Assembly (NCBI GenBank): GCA_963169105.1
Contig: OY720641.1
Coordinates: 73,731,496 to 73,795,495 of the forward strand
DNA length: 64,000 nt
Origin: Ceriagrion tenellum
Taxonomy: Eukaryota; Arthropoda; Insecta; Odonata; Coenagrionidae
Direction: 5' to 3'
This document shows positions 24,101 through 36,100 of the stretch, piece after piece. The notes below the pieces were generated by a model. It had not been told where the DNA came from and did no database searches. It worked only from the letters and a program-made list of their open reading frames with translations. The translations under genes and the position numbers were made by a program. Numbering within the stretch: position 1 is the stretch's first letter; each line of letters opens with the position of its first letter.

Positions 24101-27100
24101 TTTCCAGGAAACACTTCTGGAAACGATCACATTGAACATAAGAAGAACCAACTGCAAAATCAATTCCAAACAGGCACGGAGCAAAGGTACTGAATTTTGT
24201 CCGCTCGTTTACGCCAGCCTTTCAATCTTTTGACTTTCATCAGCTTTCACACCCATTGGTCAAACCATTGTCTTATATTGTGTCTCGAGTAGTTTGATAA
24301 ATCGTAGTTTGTACTGTACTCACCACCTTAGAGATTAATCAGATTGTTTTTGCTCATCCTGAACTACAGAACATACCCCAAAGGGTATACGGTGGTTGCC
24401 ACTACTAGTCTTGACCAATTATTACATGGAACGCTCATAATTATTCTAATACGTACAATTGCTTAGAGCATATTTGGAATTCACTCACAGCTCACATGTG
24501 ATTACATGTTAGTTGTTTTTCCTAGTACGCTGAATCAGATTGCTTGAATTCAGATTTCCGTCCTGTGAATTCCCGAAACTCTCGAGGGTCGACGCCATTC
24601 GAGTCAGGAATATTAGACTCACGGCCCATGCCAAGGGCAATCGGCATTGCAATCCGATTCTTTTGATCTTCTAGGAAAAGGAGTAGAAAGCCCCAGACCT
24701 CAATAGTACCGCGTTTTCGACATCATATATTCGATAAATTCCCTCATTTCGTATGCCGCTATCGGGGATCGTCTGTGTCGTCAGTTTATTGTATTTTCCA
24801 AGTGCGAAATTGCCAAGTGTATACCGAATGATATCACCGCGACGCTCAAGTCATCCAGTTTATCACTGACCATTCCTTACATTCTCACGCGCTTCTCAAA
24901 TTTAAACACAATTGACGGTGGTAGCAAAAAACGGTGGCAGTTTTGCAGATGATTCTTTTCATGCTCGCAAAAATTCGTTATCAACTTAAATATGACTAAC
25001 TATGCGGGCGGCCAGGGTTCAAATCCCTGCAGAGAAGGATATTTTTCAGAGGAAACCCGATCCCTACTTGAGTGTCTTGTGGAGGGCACTTCAAGTGCAG
25101 TACTTCGTCTGTCGGATGAGACGTTAAACCGTGGTCCCCTAGGCGCCTTTCGTTAAGAGCAAGCTAATGCGGACGCTGGGTTTTTATCCACCCTTCCTTC
25201 CTTACCTGTTCCGTATGGCGCAAATGACCTTAGACCCAAATATCCGATCATATTCATCGGCCGGGAATATAATCTTTGTGGTGACGCTGGCGAAGTATGA
25301 AATGTTGCTCTTCATGCTCCTCGGTAGATTCCCATCTTTACCGTTTCAACTACATGCGAGCCAAAAATTCTATTCGTGTTAGCATTTTGCTACTTATTGC
25401 TACATTCGGAGTTCATAGATTCAATTTCATAAATTTCCGCGAAAATGAAAAAAATAAAATTTTGTTGTAAGGAGCGTTTCGTATTGCTATAAAATAGGGA
25501 AACCCTGTCAACAACTGGGTAGTTGATTGGTTGAATGGTTGAATTAAAAAAAGTAACACCGAGACTTGGATCATGCTGCTTTCATCCTCGGCGTTTACAT
25601 TTTCCCCATTTTTTCTTAGAATAATGAATTCAATCTAAATCAGTCTCATACGTTTAAGGTAGCATGAGTGCAAGACAAAGATTTTTAAAATCCCTCTTCC
25701 TATTGAAATTCAACTTGCACTATCTTCTTATATTGCCATATTTGTTTCGTGTTTCTTTGGACTGCTTCCATTTTTATTAAAATAAAAAATCGCCTCAATA
25801 TATATTGAGAAAACCCGTTAAAACTACCTTCAGATGCATGTTAATTTATACCTACATACCCTTGAGATCCGCCGTATGGGCGTGCGCCAGTGGGCGTTAG
25901 GACATCAACCGTGTTAAGGTGTTACAGATTAGGTTTTGGAAGGTCAAATGTTGAGGTGTATTATTGAAGTATTTTAAGTAGACCTCAATTTTTATTATGA
26001 TCACTTATTGTGCCGTAGGAAAAAGCGAATTTTTGTAACTATCTGCTCTGAAATGTACCCCGCTTATTTTGTCGCCACTGTCGATTGTAGAGATGCAGTG
26101 CGGTGTCCCAAATTTCAGACAGATGGCGGATATTTTATTCTTTTTTATTCCTTCTTTCGTTAAATATAAAGTAAATTCCAATTTTAATAAATTGGGATGT
26201 TTTAGGTTACCCCAAAGATTAGAAACCCGTGTTGGGGTTACCAACAACTTCTAGCGAAGAAACATAACAAAGTATTTCAGTTTTTAATGGTCCTATACAC
26301 AATTTTCATAAATTTTAATGGTTTCCTTTCAAGCTAACAATTATATGGAAATTTGCAAATGGTATTTCAATATCATCATGTTAAAATAGTCATTTTATAA
26401 CCTACTTAAAATAAGAATTACTTTGCTTTCCATTTGAACTACCATTGGAAGTAGATAAAAGATTTTCGGGGCTAAATAAATTAACCTCCTCTGAAATAAA
26501 TTCAAATATGGCCTATTCTTTCTTTTCATTCGCTAATTCGTCCATACCTTCGTGCTATCCTAAGGAAAGTAAAGAAAGTAAGTAAAGATAGCCAGTTTAG
26601 TTATTGTTTCGGCTTTCAGGCAAAGGATTGTTGGCATAGTGCCCTTTCCATCTACCTCAATGAAGTGAATGAAACTTAAGGAATATATCCTTATTTAGAA
26701 CCGTATCTCATCTACATCCTCATCCGACCGACCAGCACCGGCCTGGACACCACGCGTGGAACGTGGAGTGTTAGGATACCAAGCCGTGGAAGCAGAGAGT
26801 ATAGGGAAAATGACAGGAGAGGGGACGGAGGTGAATTTTATATTAAGGATGTCTCGTATTGATTCACTGACGGTGTCCCAAATTTCAGACAGATGGCGGA
26901 TATTTTATTCTTTTTTATTCCTTCCTTCGTTAAATATAAAGTAAATTCCAATTTTAATAAATTGGGATGTTTTAAGTTACCCCAAAGATTAGAAACCCGT
27001 GTACCCATGGACAGAGGAGTTTTTGTGCTCACCAGGTAGGCAATGAATCATTCTTATTTGGGCGCTGGGTCTGAATTCAAGATATTTTCCAAGCGTTGCA

Positions 27101-30100
27101 CTTCTCCGGACTCCTTTATATTGACACTACTAATTATATTGATACAGTAATGATACAGTAATGATAATGCGTATAGACTAGCTAAATGTTATTCATGGAG
27201 CGTTTTCATGTATGGATGTGAAGCGTGGACATTACGTAAGAGGGAAAGGAATGGAATAGAAGCTTATGAAATGTGGGTGTGGAGAAGGATGGGAAAAGTA
27301 AGATGGGTAGTTAAGATGAGAAATGAAGAGGTTTTGGGCAAAGTAAAAGAAGGAAGATCGCTCCTAAAGGAAATAAGGAAAAGGAAAGGAAACTGGTTGG
27401 GCCATGTGATGAGAGGGAAAAGTATAATAACTGTGGCACTTGAGGGTTCAATTGAAGGAAAGGAAAAGAGAGGAAGGAGAAGAATTAAATTGGTGGATCA
27501 GGTGAAGAACATCAGCTATGATGAAGCAAAGAAAGAAGCTTGGGACAGAAGCGGATGGAGACGACAGTGGTGTACGGGACCTGCCAGCAGGCAGAACACC
27601 AGATGATGATGAGTAACGATATGATTTCTACCACAATATGTGTGCTTCTCTATTTCTGCGTTATTTATACGCTCAAATGGGGTCATCATGTCTGCAAAGA
27701 ATCAAGCAAAAATTTCTTCCGCGAGGAATGCGAATACCTATTCGTTGCCTCCGCGTTATTCTGACCCTTATATTTTATTAGTTAATCGCCGAGGTGACGA
27801 TTCTGTCATTATATTCATCAGCCCACATGAAAGAACTGCCGACTCATTTGAGTGAGCCATCAGCACAATGAAGCTGGGATCTCAGCATAATAACTATGAC
27901 GTTTTTACTTGGCGATCACGGGACTTAATGATAGTCCGGTAATTGCCTACCTTCAATTCCTCCGGTCGGCGTCGCTTTCATTCTTTGGCTCTCCGACGCT
28001 ACCTCTCGCGCTCCTCAGGTCATTTGCATTATGCGAAGACAGGCGTGAAGAAGGGAGGTAAACTTGTTTTAACCCCGATGGACTACTGGTCATTAGGTCG
28101 TAAGTTCGATACCGTGGGCAGTTGAATCAATCGACGGGAATTTATTCGTAGTAAAAAGACTTTTCGCTCTAAATAGCCCATGAAACAAATGCCGAATTTT
28201 TGGTGGCAATATTTATTAGAAGTTTCTTAATGCTTAGGTACCACTCGAATGATTCTATGACGATTAAATTGTAGTTTTTTTCACAGTCCACCATCTTTTT
28301 TTTGAATGAGTATTTTATGTGTACAATGATTATGTATCTAGTTGCTGAAACATTACGATGAAGTAAACTTGGGATTATAATTTGATAAAAATCATAATTA
28401 TAATTATCGGTATAGTGAAGTAATTCAGGTTTTTTTATCAGGCCAAATTAACGAGTAATTATTTCTGTATGGCCACTTGATGACGTGGATATGAGTGTAT
28501 CGCGTAATTAAGGCTCTTTTATGAGGCATAAGCAAATATATGACACGTATATTGTTAAATAATATGATATGATTCGTTTCGAATTTTATCATTTGGATTT
28601 TTTCCTCCCAGATATTCCCAAAATGTTCTTCTTTTATCATGGGTGGCACATCGAGGAATTCGCGGCAAAATATTCCTCGAAATTTTTTTAATAATCGTGA
28701 TAAGTAGTGAGTAAATGGAGATAAATGAATGATTCTGGATTCTGTAATGCTTTCTCCTTAGATGTTATTTTATCATTGATATTTAACAATGGAGTAACTC
28801 TGCTACGGCTGCTTTAAGCATGGAAGAACCTAATGCAGTAATATCTTTAATCGCATCGCTACTTTCAGGGACTTAATCTGCATACACCTTAGTTCCAGTT
28901 TTCCCCGTAGAAATGGTTGACAAAAATAAGGAATGAATATGGTTATTTCGAAAATTACCTGAAATTGGAAATAACTGCGTTCGTACGCTGCTCGTTTCGA
29001 TTTCCACCGGCATGCATAGACATAATAGGGATTGGAAATTTAAATCCAGAATCGATTTTCGATTAATCGAATTTCGATTTTGGTTTTAAAAATCGATTGT
29101 CTAAAAATTCGATTTTTTTGTCCAAAATAATCGAATAATTGAAATCGAAATTTTTCAATAGTAAAGTAATTGTCAGCTGAAATACGGATGTGCTGTTCTA
29201 ACAAAATTCGTAATATGGGTTAATGGAAGCACTAGGGATAAGAACCGAATACGGTTAAGTTTATTAATACAATTTATTATTTTAAAGATATTAATAAGGT
29301 ATTCAGGAAAGTAATAATCCATACCAGATACTTATATACATATAGGTAATATAACAAGCAAATTATATATAATTTAGTAGCCCATGCGCAGAAGACGATA
29401 TTCGGACTGGGCGAATCTATTTAAAGACGAGTGCTGTGAAGCGATTTATTGAGAAAACGTTTACAAAGAAGGCACAATGTCAACGCGTATTATGATTTCA
29501 AATCTTCGTCTCGCGGTCAACAATGTATTACATCCGAGCGTGAGTCCCCGCCTAGACTAGAATTATTGTAATAAAAATCCGCAGCCCCACAGTTGGCAAC
29601 TCCAACCTGCCGGTGTCCGAAGCACTTTGCCTCCCCACCGAGGTTCCCCCACCAGCGATGCAGAGTGAAATAGCGCGCAGCGGAGTAAAGCGAGGCGGCA
29701 AAATTCAAATGCTGTAGCAAGCTAAAAATCGATCGGCTAGAATCGATTTTGAACGATTTTTCAAAACAAAAAGTCGACTACGATTAAATCGAAAATCGGA
29801 GTGTGATTATCGATTTTCGATTAAAATCGAAATCGATTTTCCAATCCCTAAGACATAATACACATGTAAAATTTAATCAATTGAAAGTGGCGTTACGTTG
29901 TAGAACGACGGGAAGGAATAACTCAATAAAAACGATGTACAGTTCCACTATGCTATAATGCTGTTTACCGAATTCGTCTAGAGCGTCATTTTCATGTCAT
30001 GTCATTCTATGTTTTTCTTGAAAATGACGCTATAGACATCGAATACGTTAGACAGCATTAAAATATAGCGGAACTGTACAACGTTTTTATTACAAGTTAT

Positions 30101-33100
30101 TCATTGTGAATTTTATTATGCCCGCCACATTAATTGTGAATTATTACATCGTGTCAATTATGAGAATTGTGAAAATAAAAATTACTATCTAATAATAGAT
30201 GAGCAATAAAGCTTACCTTTGCGTTCTTTATTATTGAAAACATCGCATCGCTAATGTTGAAAACATCGCATCGCAGTGATAAAATCGCATCGCATTCGAT
30301 GAAATCTTGGTCACATGATAACAAACGGAGACAAAAATGTAAACAGAAAATAAGTTCGCAGGAGAATGAATCACTGTTGCCTATGTAAGCATTAATTTGA
30401 ATACAAATTAATACTTACATAGGCAACAGTGATTCATTCTCCTGCGAAATTATTTTCTGTTTACATTTTTGTCTCCGTTTGTTATCATGTGACCAAGATT
30501 TCATCGAATGCGATGCGATTTTATCACAGTATCGATATGTCACTTTCAGGCTAAATAGAGCCCAGTCTATTTTCCTTTCAGATGCGAAACTCGGTCAATG
30601 ACCACCACAAACAACCCCTTCTGCCATGGAAATCCGTGCTTTCACATCGAAGTGTCGCTAAAAAGCGACTTGCAATGCTATTGCCATGGAATTAACTTTC
30701 ATGTGTAAAGAGAGGGTGCAGTGTTGCCGTATGCTAAATATTGCGGGACAATGGTGATTAGTTATTCGGCGTAACATATAACGATATAGGTAAGTGGCAC
30801 AGCCTCTTGAATATTTATCGGTGGAATCATCCGCACGATTGGCGCTGAAATTGAGTTTTAAATTAAGTTAATATGTGTTTCCAATGTTGCGGAGTATTAA
30901 TGAAAGCGTGAACGTGGCAAAAGTTGGGTAATACTTCCTAGACGAGATTGAACGCCAATGCTTCGCAGTGAACGAGGATTAGTTAATATTTTCTCAGGCA
31001 TGTGTGCCACTCGAATCGTGTCAGCAAGCCTTATAAGTTAATGACTATTGTGAGAGACTTATTAGCCCACTGTGCTTGAACAATCGTTAAAATACTAACT
31101 TATTACGAGTCAAATAACACTGCAACTACATTTATGCCTTTGAAATGTAACAAGAGAGAACCTAATCACATTAACCCTCAGTTACCTGTGGACAAGAGTT
31201 GTTGAAAATGGTTAGACTTTTGGAAAATAAACTATGAGCTTGGGAAATTGCATTTGATTCATCAGTAAGAATACAGTTGATTACTTGGAGAATGAGACCG
31301 ACAAATGAGGTTACTGGCGGTATTTAGAATGGATAGTTAGGTTGATTATGGAAATTAGATCAACATTATTTCTTAATATATGAATGTGGAGTGGTTTCTG
31401 TCTGTCTGTGAGTATATTTGCTAATCTTCTCCTCGAAAACTACTGAATCGATTGATATGAAATTTTGCGTGATTCTAGCTTATATTTGAGGATTAGCTTA
31501 AAAGTAATATCCCACATTTTTTTCTAGAAACAATAATTATCCCTCGAAGGTTCAATTTATACAGATTAAAGAAAAATTTCTTATCTATTTTCTCTATTTT
31601 TCCACACAATCTCCTTTTAAGTTCCTATGCTTTCCTCCAGCGATTCTCTAGAGTATGTATTCCCTGTCGGTACCAGTCCTCACTTTGGTTATGGAGCGAG
31701 GTTTTCACTGCGTTAATCACCTCTTCGTCGTTCATTGTATTAGTGTTTACATTAAGGTGGCTGAACCTTCGTATTTAGACGGGTGTGGAAAAACGAGTCC
31801 TTTGTATGTTGTAATGTATTGCATTGGCAGAATTAGATCACTGTATCTTTCTAATTTCTTTGCCAGCATTTAGATAACTCTGTGAAATAAAACCACCATC
31901 GTGTATGATAATATTACAGGGACTCCGTGAGGCTATTAGCACTCTTCTAGAGTCAAGGAATTTAAGTGATATCGAAATCAGCCAGCAACTCATGAAGGGC
32001 CAATATGACATCTCCACTTAAATTCAGCGACGCTCTTTGAATCTCAATTGCCCAGCTGATGGCCGTCTTGAGCTCACCTGGAAACTGTTGTGTAGACCCC
32101 AGTGGCAATGCGTGCCGGTGCAATTGGCGAAGGCCCAGCCGGTGACCTCGGTGGCGTTGCCCGTGGCATCCCTGAGCACCGAGGCGCCAGCCAGCACGAT
32201 GAACACCAAGTAAGAGATCGTGGTGACAAAGATGGCCAGGAGGGTGCCCTTGGGGATTGCCGAAGACGGGTCCTTCAAAGAGAAAGAGGAAGGAAGTCGG
32301 GCACCACGCCCATTTCGTACCGGAGATAGCGTGACTCGCACGCATTCAGAAGCGGGGTGAAATTTTTGAGGATGAAACATTCTAAATCAAATTTTACATC
32401 TACATATTATCATGGGTTTATTACCATGCGGCCACCTCAAGGGTTTTTGGCAGGTGGTGATTTATCACCAATATTCAATATAATGTAGAATTAACTTTCA
32501 CCAACATGCAAAATACTATAGTTAAAACAAATTAATATATTATTAATATTGTAACTACGTGATAAAGATACAAGAGTCATGCATGGGTCATAAGAAACGT
32601 GTTTGTTCTACGTGAAGGGTAAAGAAACAAGCATCAGGGGGGAAATCAACGAATCAATGTCTGTCCTGTTCTGTCCACTAACCTACTTCTAAGTCTCATT
32701 GGCAGCCGTTACCGTCTCTCTATCGATCGCGCGAAAAATGGCATTTTAAACCTGTCTGTTAAAACAGCCTTTTGTCAATGAAATAAAGTAGAGTTTGGGA
32801 CAATTTCGCCAACTTTGAGGCCAAATTGCCGTAGCGACAAATGACGGAAAGAGAATACCTGCCTGTGTTCATATGCCCCTGGCGCAGAAGCAACATGATG
32901 GTGATGCATCTGAAGAGAAGTGAGAAATTCCTTCCTTCGTAAAAGGAGGGAATAGTCAGCTCAGAGTTTGAGTATGAGGCTAATATTTTGCCGATAAATC
33001 CAATATTTAAAAGTTCTACTTTCTTTTCCTTCGAGGTTAGTCGGTGTGAATAAGAGGGTGTAATGAATTGTAATTACGTTTCAATCAGGAAGTGAAGAAA

Positions 33101-36100
33101 ATTACTTTTCATTTGAAATGTCTACGATTGGATACCTTTGTCATTACTTGAAGGAAAAAATGCGCAAATGTAAGTATCGATTTTACGGGAAGTACCTGCA
33201 TCATCTCCTACTTCTTAGCCCACTTTAATTTATTGCATTGGAACGAAATATAGTGACATGATAAGATTACCTCAAACCACTCACTCGTGAGGTGGTTTGC
33301 AAGCTTGTTTGTTGATTTCGGTATAGAATGCTGTAGATTAAAAGGACAGAAGAAATGTGTCATAAATAATCTTAAGAAAAATGAGCAGGAGCAAAACTCG
33401 ATGAGAAACGCCGCGGAGCAAAGGAAATGCTTGGGCCTATATCGAAGGAAGAAAGGAATTTTCTCAACCGTAGAATGCACCAAACTGTGGAGGCAAGATT
33501 TCATTATAAAGACACTGGTATTTTTTAAATATTAACAAGCATGGAAAACACGTTCTGGAAAAAAAATTTAAATTAATGAAGATTTCTATCATATTATGGT
33601 ATAAAGCTATCGTGTTTTAATTTACCTCTTACTACTCACCCGTGAGGTGGCTTGCAAGATATTTTGTGGATTTTGTAATAGGATGATTTTTTAAATATAG
33701 ATGGTGTAGGACTGAGGAAATTTGCAAGAAAGAATGTCAAAAAAATGAGGGGAGGAAATTCGTTCAGGAACAGCAGCGTGAAAAAGAAAATGCTTGGGCC
33801 TATATCTCATGGAAGAAAGGAATTTTCTCAACCGTAGAATGAACCGACTGTGGAGGTAAAATTTCATTGGAAATACATGTGCATTGGCTTCAAATGGTAG
33901 ATATAAGACGTAGAATTTCCTTTTTTTCATGGGATTTAAGTTGATGAAGTGGGAAGAATATACCAGTTCAGTGTGTACGTTCTTCTATTCAGTGAAAGAA
34001 TATACAGGGTATAGCAAAAAGGTACGACCAAAATTCCAGGACCCCTCATCCGTAGGGGAAGAAAAGTGTTGTAAGGGTCCGGAAACGCTTTATTTACATG
34101 TTAGAACTCATTTTCTACAAACCTTCACAGTACAATAATCATGGGTAACACGCGAGAACAGAACGTTTCATCTTACAGCATGAAATTAAACATTCAATGT
34201 TGAAAATGCTCTCCCTCAGCATTGACACATGTATCAACCCTCCGTCTCCGTCGTGTATGGTTTCGCAGCCGTCCACGATACGGGCACGAAGACTCTCTGC
34301 ATCTTGTAGCGGGGCTCGATACTCAAAGGCTTTCAAATGCCCCGCTGAATAAAAGTCTAGTGTGTTTGTGTCTGGAGGGCATGGAGGCCATTGAATAGGT
34401 CTACCTCTAGCTATTCATATGTCTTAGAACCTATTATTTTGAATTCGACGGACATTAACACTGAAATGAAGAGTAGCTCCATCGTGTATGAAGTGCATAT
34501 TTCTTCGCACTAGTAAAGGCATATATTATAGTAGATCGGATAGAGTATTCTCTAAGAGAGCATTCTAGCCTACGTTGTTACCTTCTGTTTCTGTGGGTTT
34601 CCCATGATTAATGCGCGTACAATGATGAGTTGAAGAAAATGAGTTTCAACATGTAAATGAAGCGTTTCCAAACTCATATCCACATAACATATTTTTGTCT
34701 TCAACGTGTAAGGAATGTGTCCTGAACGTTTGGCTGTAGCTTTTTGTCACTCCTGGTATGAGGATTGAAAGGCTATTGAATGATTCAGTTGTTTTGAATC
34801 TGACGGGCATAAAGACTGAAATAAGGAGGAGCTTCATCGTGTATGAATTGAATATTTTATCGCACGAGTAATGACACATCTTCTTGTAGATCAGGTAGAG
34901 TATTCTCTAAGAAAGCATAGTAACAACGATATTACCTTCTGTTCCTGTGTGTTTGCCATGATTAATCTACGTACATGTCTATGTATCTATGTCGGCCCCG
35001 GTGGCGGCGGGGTAAGTCGTCACCTGCTAAACCGAGGGTCGCGGGTTCGATTCCCGCCTGAGTAGAATATTATCTTCCCAGGACATGGGTGTCTGTGTAT
35101 GTAAACTGAGTATGGGGAAGAGGGGAAGGCTCTGTCCAATCCAACCCAGGATAAATAAAATACAAAATACAAATACATTGACGAGTTGAAGAAAATGAGC
35201 TATAACATAATATTGCGTGATAAATAGATTGATGCACAACTTAGCTTGTATTGCCATGCTAGCATTATGTACAAAAAGAGACGTATCAGGCGATATATGG
35301 TGGAATATCATATTATGAATCACAGAACTGGTTATTTTCCACTTAGATAAAATTAAATTCGACCCTGGTTTCTATGTACCACATCATCATCAGGTGATCA
35401 TTATGATGATATTCCACCATATCACGCCTGATACTTCTTTTTTATAATAAAGCGTTTCAAAACCTATATCTGCATAACATATTTTCACCTTCTACGCGTA
35501 AGGAATGTGTCCTGAAAGTTTGGTCGTACAATTTTGTCACTCTCAGTATAAGAATTGAAATATTAATGAATTAATTAGTTGATGGTTAAGAAGGTGTGAA
35601 CCCCGACCGCAACGGTGCGCTTCCGACTCTTACCTTGAGATCACCGGAGATGTTAGCGCCGGCGAGGATGCCCGTGGCCGATGGGAAGAAAATGGCGAAG
35701 ATGGAGAAGAAGGACTGCATCTGGCCGTCAGTCTCCCGGTAGTCCGACCAAAAGTTGTGTGCCAGTAAGGTGGCTGGGTGGGGAAAGGACAACAGAGTGT
35801 TATCTCCGGATGCGTGTCTTACAACACATCAGCTTTCAATAACTAATTATATCAAATGTGGGCCTCCTTTAAAACGTCTCCAACGCATTTTCAACAAAAA
35901 TAGCAACAACTGGGAGAGTATTTTAATGGACTTTGCTAATAATCGTCCCTCGCTCAATTTCTTCTGATACGAAAAGATGCACCACAGGCGAACAAGGGAG
36001 AATAGCAGTCGACGTTAAGTACTGGGTACTACTTATACAAATAAGGGCGCACTTGTGACAAAAATGAGTGATGCGGATGGTTTCGTCCAGGAGACACGGA

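Larger units (their letters stand above)
19891..32077 (-). other. Intron between exons 6 and 7 (12.2 kb, the largest)
   Basis: It runs from GTGAGC (32077) to ATTTTCAG (19891). It holds LINE relics at 21140-21640, 25850-26100 and 27181-27611, a GC-rich island at 22240-22870, repeats at 23928 and 26101/26871, a SINE at 25000, and the element cluster 29026-30527. A Penelope-like 3' end may lie at 20830-20880 (GACGAAACCCGGGTCG). Nothing recognisable is seen at 19900-20820, 23070-23900, 27620-29010 or 30550-31390. At 31395-31490 a GTCTGTCTGTGAGTAT then ATGAAATTTTGCGTG motif resembles a widespread insect repeat. Confidence 0.75.
34759..35549 (-). mobile_element. Second, partial copy of the same transposon, interrupted twice
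   Basis: From 34785 it repeats copy 1 from 34429 onward (GACGG(G/A)CAT, GCTTCATCGTGTATGAA, AGAGTATTCTCTAAG, CCATGATTAAT). It ends at the same TIR type (AAGTTTGGTCGTACA, then TTTTGTCACTC at 35515-35543). The SINE 34977-35173 and a Penelope-like foldback near 35285-35430 split it. It carries no transposase part. Confidence 0.7.
32273..35633 (-). other. Intron between exons 5 and 6
   Basis: It runs from GTAAGA (35633) to TTTGAAG (32273). It holds a LINE 3'-end fragment at 32390-32770, the direct repeat pair 33281/33635 and the transposon nest 34003-35549. Nothing recognisable is seen at 32780-33270. Confidence 0.75.

Noticed and set aside
30240..30530. CRISPR-like repeat array from CATCGCATCGC repeats
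   Set aside because: Only a few short repeats beside a foldback, no regular spacers, and the context is an animal gene.
34997..35066. Functional tRNA gene
   Set aside because: It sits inside a 197-bp unit with TACAT target duplication and an A-rich tail, so it is a SINE head.
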